In this document: piece after piece, positions 34,824 to 43,259 of the stretch
Layout of the letters: every line of letters begins with the position of its first letter
Position numbering within the stretch: the stretch's first letter is position 1
Assembly (NCBI GenBank): GCA_012516075.1
Contig: JAAYXE010000125.1
Location: 1-64,000 of the forward strand
Origin: Chloroflexota bacterium
GTDB taxonomy: Bacteria; Chloroflexota; Anaerolineae; Anaerolineales; UBA4823
DNA length: 64,000 nucleotides
Direction: 5' to 3'
Made by a program: the position numbers and the translations under genes
The notes under the pieces: generated by a model
Database searches by the model: none
What the model was told of the DNA's origin: nothing
Seen by the model: the letters and a program-made list of their open reading frames with translations, nothing else

Positions 34824-35840
34824 ATGAGAAACCACAAACTGCGCATCCTCGCTGTTCTTGTGGCGCTGGTGTTTGCCGCGTCACTGCTTTCCGCCTGCGC
34901 CAGCCCTGGCGCCCAGTCTGAACAGCGCATTGTATGCCTGGCGCCGAGCTGTGTGGAAGTGATCTATGCGCTGGGCCTGGAAGATTCTCTGGTCGGCTGG
35001 TCGCAGTACACCGATTACCCCCCGGAAGTGACCGAGCGTGAGGGCTGGGTCCCGTATCTCGAATACCAGTTCACAAGTGTCGAAGACGAGCTGGCGAAGG
35101 ATGTGGCAGTGGTCAGCGGGTTCACCGATTATAACGCCGATGTGGTCGCGGCCCTGAACCCGACGCTGATTATCGCCACCGAGGCGATCCAGCAGCCCAT
35201 GGCGGAAGAACTGGCTGCCGCCGGTTACAACGTGCTGTATCAGAACCCGACCACCCTGGACGAGGTGTTCCAGGCGATCATCGAAGTGGGTGAAGCAACC
35301 GGTACAGCAGACAAGGCGAAGAAGCTGGTGGATGGCTATTACAAGGAAATTGAAGAAATTAAGGCCATCACCAAAGACCTGCCGAAATTGAAGGTTTACC
35401 TGGAGATCAGCCATTACGGTCCGTGGGCCACCGGCTCCGGCTCGCCGATGGACCAGATCATCGAGATTGCCGGAGGGGTGAACATTTTCGAAGATGTCCT
35501 CTCTACGGCCTTCGAGACCACGAACGAGGAGATCGTTAAGCGCAATCCGGACGTCATTCTGACCCCACTCTGGCCGGATGCCCTGCCCGAGGAAGTGACC
35601 ACCATCTCGGAAATCGTGATGCGCGAAGGGTACCAGGAAATTACGGCGGTGAAAAACGACCGGGTTTACCACTACGATTCCAGCCTGTTCAAACGCCCCG
35701 GCCCGCGGCAGGTGACGGCCATCAAGAAGCTGGCGTACCTGCTTCATCCTTATTATTTCGAAAACCCGGAGAACTCCGTCTCGCCGTGGGAGCTGGGGAA
35801 GATCGACGAGGCATATGACCCGCCTGCCCCCCTGCCCTAG
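34824..35840 (+). CDS. ABC transporter substrate-binding lipoprotein of the BtuF/FepB type (cobalamin, heme or siderophore)
   Basis: 338 residues with lipobox LSAC and acylated Cys25. The mature protein has the helical-backbone cluster A-II fold: RIVCLAPSCVEVIYALGL at the start, LNPTLIIATEA near residue 115, AGGVNIFED and RNPDVILTPLWP in the second lobe. The usual ligands are vitamin B12, heme or iron chelates. The gene is flanked by its own promoter and a strong terminator, and no permease or ATPase gene is near, so it is an orphan component in this window. A SD-like AGGAGAGAACG precedes the ATG. Confidence 0.9.
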   Translation: MRNHKLRILAVLVALVFAASLLSACASPGAQSEQRIVCLAPSCVEVIYALGLEDSLVGWSQYTDYPPEVTEREGWVPYLEYQFTSVEDELAKDVAVVSGFTDYNADVVAALNPTLIIATEAIQQPMAEELAAAGYNVLYQNPTTLDEVFQAIIEVGEATGTADKAKKLVDGYYKEIEEIKAITKDLPKLKVYLEISHYGPWATGSGSPMDQIIEIAGGVNIFEDVLSTAFETTNEEIVKRNPDVILTPLWPDALPEEVTTISEIVMREGYQEITAVKNDRVYHYDSSLFKRPGPRQVTAIKKLAYLLHPYYFENPENSVSPWELGKIDEAYDPPAPLP

Positions 35841-35857
35841 GTAAATGATCAACCCCT

Positions 35858-35897
35858 CTCGCCGCCGTGACCTTCACGGCGGCGAGTCTTTTTTTTT
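35858..35897 (+). terminator. Strong intrinsic terminator of the binding-lipoprotein gene
   Basis: A perfect 13-bp stem (CTCGCCGCCGTGA with its reverse complement), 3-base loop, then TCTTTTTTTTT. The T-run reaches the stop codon of the convergent flippase gene. Confidence 0.9.
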
Positions 35898-37167
35898 ACC
35901 GTGCTAATTTAAAGCGTGAAAAGTAAAGCATGGGTCCACTCTGCAGCAAGAGAGCCAGCAGCCAGGCCCAGGCGAGCCCGGGCAGGCCTGCGTAATGGAC
36001 CCCCAGCATGCCGCATACCAGTTCGAGCAGAGCGCCGGCAGTGACGACCAGCGCAGCCTGGCCAACCTGTCCGTGGATCCGGGAGAGGGCGACAAAATGA
36101 AGGCGCAGCGCGACCGGAAAGACGGCCAGCCCCAGAATGCGCAGACAGGCTGCGGCCTCGCGGGCATACGCAGAGCCAAAAAATGATAATAACGGGTCTG
36201 ATAAGAACAGAAGGGCCAGGCAGGACATGCAGCCGAGAAGAAGAGAGAGTTTGATTGTCAGGCGCAGTTCCGTTTTGATCCGGGCCGTGTTTCTCACACC
36301 GACGGGAAAGAGCACCGTGGTCAGTGCGGAAGCGGGGACAAAGGTTGCCGCGGCAATCATCCAGGCGGCATAAAAATAGGCGTTGTGCGCCGCCGACAGG
36401 CGGGTGGTGATCATAAGCGGAAAAAGCGACCCCGGCAGCAGTAGCGCAAGGTTGAGGGCGTGGTGCTGCAGAGCGTACCGGAAACCGGGCAGGATCCGGG
36501 GATGCTGGGGAGGATGGCTGCATAAGACCTCACTCCCGGGGTGGAACCACAATTTCACCGCCAGCAGTGAGATGAGCGCACCCGATATCCAGGCCGTGAT
36601 GATCCACCCGCCGTCTGTGTTCCACGAAGCGGCTGCAAAAGTAAACAGGAGGAGCAGTTTGGAGAAGGCAAAAACTGCGCTGCGCATGAGCTGCACTCTG
36701 CCCTGCAGCAAGCCGATCAGGGCATCGTCCAGCGTAAGGCTGACAGATGTCACCCCGGCCCCGGCTGCCCAGAGAAGAGCGCTCAGCGGTGCGGCGATCA
36801 GGCGGCTCATCTGGGGAAAGAAGACCGGTATGGAGACCAGAAAAAGCGCTCCTGCAAGAGTTCCGGAAATACTGACGAAAAGCAGAGATGTCCGCAGAAT
36901 GCGAGATGGGCTGCCGCTGGTGCAGGGGAGGATCCCCATTAAGTAAGTGCCCATCCCCAGAACGCCAAAGGTGCCCAGGAAAGTCATCGCCGAGATGGCG
37001 GCTGAGGCAAAGCCCACTTCCGTGGGGGGAAAGGTGCGGGCGGCTGCCCACCAGTAAATGAAGCCGAGCAGGGAGGTCAGCGCGGTGGAGCCGGTGAGGG
37101 AGGCGGCATTGGTAAGGATAATGCGCTGATCGGTATGGATCGCGTTCAAAATTTGCCGGCCGGCCAT
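35896..37167 (-). CDS. Polysaccharide flippase-like membrane protein (second locus)
   Basis: 423 residues with 12 or more predicted membrane helices. The start of the fold (RIILTNAASLTGSTALTSLLGFIYWWAAARTFPPTEVG) and the following segments fit the MOP/Wzx oligosaccharide-flippase family. It is the last gene of the leftward second polysaccharide unit. ATG 37167 lies 5 bp after the upstream GT4 stop; a longer reading from TTG 37194 would overlap that gene. It probably exports the lipid-linked product of the adjacent glycosyltransferases. Confidence 0.87.
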   Translation of the reverse strand: MAGRQILNAIHTDQRIILTNAASLTGSTALTSLLGFIYWWAAARTFPPTEVGFASAAISAMTFLGTFGVLGMGTYLMGILPCTSGSPSRILRTSLLFVSISGTLAGALFLVSIPVFFPQMSRLIAAPLSALLWAAGAGVTSVSLTLDDALIGLLQGRVQLMRSAVFAFSKLLLLFTFAAASWNTDGGWIITAWISGALISLLAVKLWFHPGSEVLCSHPPQHPRILPGFRYALQHHALNLALLLPGSLFPLMITTRLSAAHNAYFYAAWMIAAATFVPASALTTVLFPVGVRNTARIKTELRLTIKLSLLLGCMSCLALLFLSDPLLSFFGSAYAREAAACLRILGLAVFPVALRLHFVALSRIHGQVGQAALVVTAGALLELVCGMLGVHYAGLPGLAWAWLLALLLQSGPMLYFSRFKLAR

Positions 37168-37172
37168 TGAAT

Positions 37173-38432
37173 TCAACCCGAGCGCGCGATGCAACGGTTG
37201 TAAAGCAGCTCATACTGCGGCATGATCTGCTCCGCCCGAAACCTTTCTGCCGCCTGACAGGCTGCCTGTCCCATCGTTGAGGACAGCTCGGGCGACGCAA
37301 TCAGGTTCTTCATCGCCTCAGCCAGAAGGCGGGGATCACCGGGAGGAACCAGGTAGCCGGTTTTGCCATCGATGATCATGTCGGCATGGCCGCTGTCCTG
37401 AGTGCCGATCACAGGTCTGGCACAGCTCATCGCCTCGAGGACAACGCCTCCGAAGGGCTCCAGCCAGAGCGAGGGGGCGACACCGAAGAGGCAGCGCCGC
37501 CAGGCTGCCATGACGGCCGGATGAGGGGCGTTCCGAATAACCCGAACACTAGGCGGAAATTCCTGCGGGGAATCTGGCCAGGTCGTCCCGATCAAAACCA
37601 GAGGCGGGGGCGAGGGCAGCAGGGAGTACGCCTGCAGCAGGGTGAAGATCCCTTTGTGCGGCTGCAGTGCGCCCACAAAGAGGATATAAGGTTCGGATGG
37701 CAGATTCTGAAGTGCCTGAGCAATTCCATCGCTGGAGGATAAACCGGGAGGTTGGGACGGTAATGCGACAGGCGGGATGGTGACGATTTCCGGCGGCTGC
37801 TGGAGATGGCAGCCAGAGAAAGCATCACGGCGGAAAAGCCGCTCCACGCAGCGGCTCAGGCTGATGAAGGACGTGGTGTTTTTCAGGAGCAGCTTTTTCG
37901 ATGAGGCGATTCCCAGGCAGGCAGCCAGCGCCTTCGGCAGACCGTAAACAGCCCGTGCACAGGTGAGACATTTAGAAAAGTGACTGCCGCTGCAGACCCT
38001 GCCGCGGTTCATCAGGGTGCGCAGCGGGCAGGTATAGCCGTAGTCGTTAATTGAGACGACCAGTGGAGGGGGATCGGGAATTCCTTGAACGGCTGCTGCG
38101 CAGGAATAGGCGGTCCACCCGACAGCATGCACCAGGTCGATCTGCTGCTGCGCGATGATGCTTTTCAGGGATGAAACCAGGGCAGGATCGGGGAACGGGG
38201 GATGAAAGCGGCGCGGGCTGCTGAAAAACCAGGGCGCCCGCGTGAGCAGCGGCTTGAGACGAATGATGTGCACCCCGGCTCTGGTTTCGTGCTGCGGCAG
38301 ACCGGCATGCCAGACGGTTACGACAGTGACCTGATGCCCACGGGCAGCGAGTTCCTGCGCCAGGTTTTGGAAATAAAGCTCGGTTCCACCCAGGAACGGC
38401 GGGTAAAAATCGGTGGCGATAAGAATCCTCAT
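37173..38432 (-). CDS. Glycosyltransferase family 4 with a cysteine-rich insert
   Basis: 419-residue GT-B enzyme. N-domain: MRILIATDFYPPFLGGTELYFQNLAQELAARG in pieces typical of GT4. C-domain: YILFVGALQPHKGIFTLLQAYS and PSLWLEPFGGVVLEAMSCARPVIGT with the donor-binding E-x7-E. An insert near residues 135-165 carries four cysteines (CPL, CSG, CLTC), a pattern seen in some capsule GT4 enzymes and possibly a metal site. It lies 12 bp after the DUF1616-like gene. Confidence 0.92.
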   Translation of the reverse strand: MRILIATDFYPPFLGGTELYFQNLAQELAARGHQVTVVTVWHAGLPQHETRAGVHIIRLKPLLTRAPWFFSSPRRFHPPFPDPALVSSLKSIIAQQQIDLVHAVGWTAYSCAAAVQGIPDPPPLVVSINDYGYTCPLRTLMNRGRVCSGSHFSKCLTCARAVYGLPKALAACLGIASSKKLLLKNTTSFISLSRCVERLFRRDAFSGCHLQQPPEIVTIPPVALPSQPPGLSSSDGIAQALQNLPSEPYILFVGALQPHKGIFTLLQAYSLLPSPPPLVLIGTTWPDSPQEFPPSVRVIRNAPHPAVMAAWRRCLFGVAPSLWLEPFGGVVLEAMSCARPVIGTQDSGHADMIIDGKTGYLVPPGDPRLLAEAMKNLIASPELSSTMGQAACQAAERFRAEQIMPQYELLYNRCIARSG

Positions 38433-38444
38433 AGCATGTTTCGT

Positions 38445-39239
38445 TCAGGGGAGAACATGATGGACGCGGCGGTAAATCGAACCGGAACCGGCCCGGAAGA
38501 GAAGAGCCTCAACCTGAGCAGAAGCTTCCGGGGAAATGATGATACCGGCGCTCCAGCTCTCTCCAGGGCTGAGATTAATCGAGGGCCATTCTTCAACCAG
38601 CCTGCCTGAGGCCCAAACCTGCAGACGGTACTGCTGTGGATGCTGTTCCAGGCTGCGAATGTGCACCTGGAACTGCCCGCCGCCAGCGCCCTCTACGGGC
38701 AGGATCCAGAGCTGAGTCAGGTCAGGGGAAATAGACTGCTGCATTCCCCGGGCCGCCAGGATAAAAGCAGCCAGGACAAGCAGGATGGCCAGGGTGCCGT
38801 AAAGGACAATTCGCGGCCGGATTTGAACCGTCAATCGAGCTGATGGATGGTTCTTCTGACCCGGTGATCTGAACAGGGCGGCAGTCCCGGAAAGAAGCGT
38901 AATCCCCGCCAGCAAGAGCGTGGATGTGCGGTCTGTAATCCCTAAAGGAGTCAGGTGGAGCAGCAGGCCCTGTACGATTAAGACCGAGATCTGTGTTCCG
39001 GTCACAAGGACGAACCTCAGGACAGGATCAGATCTGTCCTGAGGAGGGAACGGATCAGCATAACGGGTTTGTGGAGATGGAAAGATGGCAGCCGTGAGCG
39101 AGTACCCGGGGAAAAATAACACCAGCGGCAGCACCAGCAGCCGGTACAGCGGACTCGAGCTGGCATCTGACAGAGTGATGACCCCGGCAGCAAGTGTCCA
39201 GAGCAGGATGGGCAGCAGACAGAGGCGATCACGGCTCAT
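38445..39239 (-). CDS. DUF1616-like membrane protein
   Basis: 264 residues. Four N-terminal membrane helices include the phrase LVLPLVLFFPGYSLTAAIFP, characteristic of the DUF1616 family. A fifth helix (about 165-185) leads into an extracellular beta-rich tail with SPDLTQLWILPVEGAGGGQF. The start at 39239 (GGAG eight bases upstream) overlaps the end of the preceding gene by 11 bp; a longer upstream reading lies in that gene's coding region. Function unknown. The family recurs beside glycosyltransferases, so a role in glycan export or assembly is inferred. Confidence 0.75.
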   Translation of the reverse strand: MSRDRLCLLPILLWTLAAGVITLSDASSSPLYRLLVLPLVLFFPGYSLTAAIFPSPQTRYADPFPPQDRSDPVLRFVLVTGTQISVLIVQGLLLHLTPLGITDRTSTLLLAGITLLSGTAALFRSPGQKNHPSARLTVQIRPRIVLYGTLAILLVLAAFILAARGMQQSISPDLTQLWILPVEGAGGGQFQVHIRSLEQHPQQYRLQVWASGRLVEEWPSINLSPGESWSAGIIISPEASAQVEALLFRAGSGSIYRRVHHVLP

Positions 39240-41160
39240 TATACAGCTCCCGGAGGTCATAAATGCGGATGGCTCCGCTGTCATAAATCCGGCTGGCTGC
39301 GGGAACTTCGTCGAACTTCGCCAGGGCAGCCGGGTCAAACGGCGAGCGGTGACGATACCCTCCAGGTTCACCGCGTTCGAAATAAACTTCGGTCATCGGC
39401 AGCCCGCTGCTCAGACGGGAGTCGACCAGCAAATACTCTACCTGGGCAGCAGAGAGGATCGCTTTTTCTGGGGATCCCAGTTCGGTGGCGAAAAAGACCG
39501 GCGCGACAAGGATGCCGTCGTTGATCACCGTCACTGCGCGCTGGCCGCCGTAGGTTCCCAGGAGGAGGGTGTTAACCCGATCGCTGGAGAAGCGCTGGCC
39601 TGCCCCCAGCACGGTTTCCGCCCATGCTGAGGCGGCGAGACTCTCCCCGTCAATCGAGCGCATGTCAGCCGAAACCAGATAAGGACCCGGCAGGCGCGCC
39701 CACAGCGGCCAGCCGATGATCACCTGACCTGTGAAAACCAGACAGAACAGCGATGAGAGGACTGCCGTGCGCAGTCTGGTTAGTGGGCGGCAGGCAGTCC
39801 CGGCAGCGATGGCAAGCACGAAAGCTGCGGAAATAAACAGATGCGCAGATGCCCGGTTGGAGGCTTCGCTGCCCCAGTAGGTTAAGCGGAAGAGCAGGCT
39901 GAAGGGATAAGCCGCCACGGCGAGTGATAAGGCCAGTGCCAGGTTATTGAAGCGCAGTCTGTAAACCTTGAGAAGACCCAGCACACAACCTGCGAGAATC
40001 ATCGCTACTGAGGCATATCCCAGGATCATTTCGTACACCGGGGCGGCATGCCCGGAAAACGAACGGAAAAGGTGGCGGCCCGTGGCCTCCCCCACGATCA
40101 TTTGCAGTAATTCGAGAAAGGCCCCGGACATATAGGGCGTGATATAGGATAATGTAAAACTGGCGACCGACAGCAGCCAGCCCAGGCTGCAGAGCGTAAG
40201 CAGGAGCACGGAGAGGTGGTGAACTTGCGGTGACGGCTGGGCCGGAGACAGATGGGGATCTGCAACAGGGATGGAGAGTTTTTTGATCCATTGTTTGACC
40301 GTACCCGGGAATCTGCTGCACAGTTGAAGGTACGCGCGGTAAAAGAGGCGCTGGAATGGAGCGAGAAGGATAATCAATCCGAGCAGGAAAACCAGCGCAT
40401 AGGCGGTCAGGTGATGGGTGACGGTAAGGGCCAGGATGGCCAGCAGGGTCACAGCAAACCGGCCGGGAGCAGCCCGGCTGCGAGGATCCCGGACGACCAG
40501 CAGTAGAATGAATGCCGCCAGCGGCAAAGCCAGAGATTCGTAAGAGAACTGAGCATCAAAAAACAGAAAACTGGGATTGGCGGTGTAGAACAAAACAGCC
40601 AGGCTGGCGAGGTAAGATGAAGCGCTGATTTTTTCATAAAATAAAAACAGGGCCAGAACCAGGAGCACTTTTCCTATCGAGATGGTCAGGATACCTGCTG
40701 CGAAGGTGGATAAACCACTGGCGCTGGCGATAGCGGCCGTGATAATTTCCAGCCCTGGAAACAGCGGGCTTGTGGGGATGAGCGGGTTGGGTTGAAAAAG
40801 GCGCCCGCTGATCTGGATATCCTGAGCGGTTTTCCAGTGCACCAGTTCATCGTGAAAAGTAAACAGCAGTGGGCTGTGCAGCATTTTGACCAGGTACAGG
40901 CTGAGGCTCAGGAGCGCCAGCAGAAGTGCTCGCTCTTTGCGATCCACCTGCGGCTGTAACAGACGCCAGACTGTTGGGAACAGAATGAGCAGCAGTCCGG
41001 TCCAGAAGAGAAGCTGGCCATCTGCCCCCGAGCGGGAGCGAACATTTCCCCAGGAGATCAACAGCAGCCCCAGGCCGCTGAACAGGCTGACCTCAGGAAG
41101 TCCCAACCGGTGGTTTACTACCGGCCGGAGGCCCAGACAGGTTTCAGGCGGCTGCATGGA
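39229..41160 (-). CDS. Large polytopic membrane protein, GT-C glycosyltransferase-like
   Basis: 643 residues with about 12-14 membrane helices and a soluble C-terminal part (about 520-643). Between early helices it carries FHDELVHWKTAQDI, an acidic motif like the first-loop catalytic acids of GT-C enzymes that use lipid-linked sugars. The C-terminal domain (TEVYFERGEPGGYRHRSPFD) resembles that of other uncharacterised GT-C-like proteins. It overlaps the upstream GT4 gene by 17 bp. Start 41160 is preferred because AAGGTGAT lies upstream at normal distance; ATG 41169 is also possible. Glycosyl transfer is inferred, not shown. Confidence 0.7.
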   Translation of the reverse strand, partial: SMQPPETCLGLRPVVNHRLGLPEVSLFSGLGLLLISWGNVRSRSGADGQLLFWTGLLLILFPTVWRLLQPQVDRKERALLLALLSLSLYLVKMLHSPLLFTFHDELVHWKTAQDIQISGRLFQPNPLIPTSPLFPGLEIITAAIASASGLSTFAAGILTISIGKVLLVLALFLFYEKISASSYLASLAVLFYTANPSFLFFDAQFSYESLALPLAAFILLLVVRDPRSRAAPGRFAVTLLAILALTVTHHLTAYALVFLLGLIILLAPFQRLFYRAYLQLCSRFPGTVKQWIKKLSIPVADPHLSPAQPSPQVHHLSVLLLTLCSLGWLLSVASFTLSYITPYMSGAFLELLQMIVGEATGRHLFRSFSGHAAPVYEMILGYASVAMILAGCVLGLLKVYRLRFNNLALALSLAVAAYPFSLLFRLTYWGSEASNRASAHLFISAAFVLAIAAGTACRPLTRLRTAVLSSLFCLVFTGQVIIGWPLWARLPGPYLVSADMRSIDGESLAASAWAETVLGAGQRFSSDRVNTLLLGTYGGQRAVTVINDGILVAPVFFATELGSPEKAILSAAQVEYLLVDSRLSSGLPMTEVYFERGEPGGYRHRSPFDPAALAKFDEVPAASRIYDSGAIRIYDLRELYNEP

Positions 41161-42289
41161 GATCATCACCTTCTCGTACGACATAATGATCTGGACCGGT
41201 GCAGACCTCACGGTAAATCTCTAACAGGCAGCAGGCCACGCTCTCGGGCTGATAAGCCTCCAGATCCAGCATGAATGGCGGTACACTGGCGGCCCGTTGA
41301 ACGAGGGCGGCGATTTCCGCCGGTGATGCGGTTTCAGGAACGACTCGCACAGCCTGCGGACAGCGCTGTGCAAAGTCCCCGAAAGCAGGGATATCGCTGC
41401 AGATCACCTGACAGCCGTGAACCAGCCCTTCCAGGATGGTGCGGCCAAAAGATTCACTGGTGGAAAGGTTGACCAGTACATGCGCCTGCCGGTAGAGGTC
41501 TTCCAGGACCGGCTGTGAGACAAACCCGAAAAATATAACCCGGTCGCTTACACCGACCCGTGCGGCAGCGGCTTTAAGCCGGCCTCTCTCTGGACCATCA
41601 CCAACGATGCCAAGGACAAAGTCCGCTGGAAGCAGCGGCAGCAGCCGGATGATACGCTCGACCCTTTTATAGGCGACGAGCCGGCCAACGGTGAGGATCA
41701 GCCGCTGACCGCCGCTGACGGCGGTCGGGTTACCATCCCTTTCCGGATGGGCAGCCGTTTTGCGAGGCAGGGGCGAAGGGACGACAGCGATGCGGCCTGG
41801 ATTTATGCCCAGAAACTTCACACACAGCACTGCTTCGCCTGCTGACAGGCAGATCACTTTCTTCGCCCGGGACAGGAGTGGAGCAGCCAGAGGGTCGTAA
41901 ATGCGGTGGAGGACGCGCGCAAAGCTGCTCTCAGATCGGCCGTGGTAGAGCGGCGAAATGACCGTGGGGGTGCTGGCGAAGAGCAGGGTCAATCCCAGGG
42001 GGAGGCCTCCGTAGTTGTGCGCGTGGATGATATCGAAACTGCCAGAATAGTGGATGAGAAAGCGGGCCATTCCCCATGGAAACGAGAATTGAGGGGGGCC
42101 CAAAGCTGGGAAGCGGTAGATCGTTACCCCGTTTAAGGTCTCAACTGGCGGCAGCTCCGGATTTGAGCATGGTGTGGCGACTGTCACGGTATGCCCCATG
42201 CTGATGAGAGCTTCGCTGATAGTCTGTACATGAACCTCAAGACCGCCCACAGCAGGGTGATAGCCGGAGGTAACCTGTAAAATCCTCAT
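41144..42289 (-). CDS. Glycosyltransferase family 4 (second locus)
   Basis: 381-residue GT-B enzyme. It starts MRILQVTSGYHPAVGGLE, with the acceptor-loop GGLEVHVQ and HAHNYGG region. The C-domain has LILTVGRLVAYKRVERI and STSESFGRTILEGLVHGCQVICSD with the donor-binding glutamates. Its ATG overlaps the stop of the preceding GT2 gene (ATGA), and a longer reading upstream lies within that gene. The sugar is unknown. Confidence 0.92.
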   Translation of the reverse strand: MRILQVTSGYHPAVGGLEVHVQTISEALISMGHTVTVATPCSNPELPPVETLNGVTIYRFPALGPPQFSFPWGMARFLIHYSGSFDIIHAHNYGGLPLGLTLLFASTPTVISPLYHGRSESSFARVLHRIYDPLAAPLLSRAKKVICLSAGEAVLCVKFLGINPGRIAVVPSPLPRKTAAHPERDGNPTAVSGGQRLILTVGRLVAYKRVERIIRLLPLLPADFVLGIVGDGPERGRLKAAAARVGVSDRVIFFGFVSQPVLEDLYRQAHVLVNLSTSESFGRTILEGLVHGCQVICSDIPAFGDFAQRCPQAVRVVPETASPAEIAALVQRAASVPPFMLDLEAYQPESVACCLLEIYREVCTGPDHYVVREGDDLHAAA

Positions 42290-43233
42290 ATCTCGACGCT
42301 GGAAGTAAATACCTGCCTGCAGGTGACGGAAATATACCCAACAGCAGCGGCTGCAAGTCCGCAAAATACGGCAGATGCCTGTGCGATGCCAGCCCATTCC
42401 CGCGTAAACAGGGCCCTGTGGAATTTGTGCAACAGTCCCTTCGTCAGGATACGCAGCAGATAGCTCCGTTCTGTTGCCGTGCCTTTATGAAAACCGACAT
42501 GCCTGCACAGGCGGGCTTTCGAACCGCCTTCCAGATAACAGCGTTTGAGAAAGTATCTCCAGGTGGTTCGCGCTGGGGGGATCTTGTGACGGACCCTGGC
42601 GCGGGGCTCGAACAGCAAAACACCCTGAGGGAAATGCTCTTTGAGACGGATACAGAACTCCGTCTCGTCACAACCCGAGGGTCTTCCGCCCACATGGCCC
42701 ATGCCCTGGGGAAAACTGTTTTTTTCGAAGACCTCACGGCGGAATGCCATATTGCAGCCGATAAAATTTCTCACCGCTGCCCGCGCTTGCGGCATACCGG
42801 GATAGGTACAGCCGACCACCCAGGTAAATTCTGGGGGGAACCAGGCCGGGCGTCCGCCCAGCCAGTAAGGTTCAATGCTCCCCCCGGCGCCGATCACATT
42901 GGGGTGTTCAAAACACTCACTCAGCCGCTCCAGCCAGTCCGGCTGCGCTTCGGCGTCATCGTCAGTGAAGGCGAGGAAAGGCTGGCTGGCTACGGCTACG
43001 CCGCTGTTCCAGGCTCCACTGGAGCCGCGCGGCCCATGGTTGTCGATCACCACGACGTCCGGAAAGCGTTGCTGAACATTGACCTGCAGGGCAGGGTTGT
43101 GGTCCACTACGATGATGATCTCAGCCGGGTTGAGCGTCTGATTCTGAACGGCGTTTACGGCGCAGACCAGATCATCCCAGCGTTCTCGGGTATAGGTTCT
43201 CAGGATCACGGAAAAGGGCTGCCCACCTGACAT
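42286..43233 (-). CDS. Glycosyltransferase family 2 (GT-A, inverting)
   Basis: 315 residues. GT-A signatures: SVILRTYTRERWDDL at the start, IIIVVDHNP (first Asp), AFTDDDAEAQPDWL (the metal-binding DxD), and SGCDETEFCIRL (catalytic-base region). One hydrophobic segment near the C-terminus suggests membrane attachment. A TTG at 43254 in frame has a slightly better ribosome site (AGGTTGA), so the start is uncertain by seven codons. It follows the REC-GT2 fusion gene closely. Confidence 0.9.
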   Translation of the reverse strand: MSGGQPFSVILRTYTRERWDDLVCAVNAVQNQTLNPAEIIIVVDHNPALQVNVQQRFPDVVVIDNHGPRGSSGAWNSGVAVASQPFLAFTDDDAEAQPDWLERLSECFEHPNVIGAGGSIEPYWLGGRPAWFPPEFTWVVGCTYPGMPQARAAVRNFIGCNMAFRREVFEKNSFPQGMGHVGGRPSGCDETEFCIRLKEHFPQGVLLFEPRARVRHKIPPARTTWRYFLKRCYLEGGSKARLCRHVGFHKGTATERSYLLRILTKGLLHKFHRALFTREWAGIAQASAVFCGLAAAAVGYISVTCRQVFTSSVEI

Positions 43234-43259
43234 GTGAATAAATCTGTAATTCAATCAAC

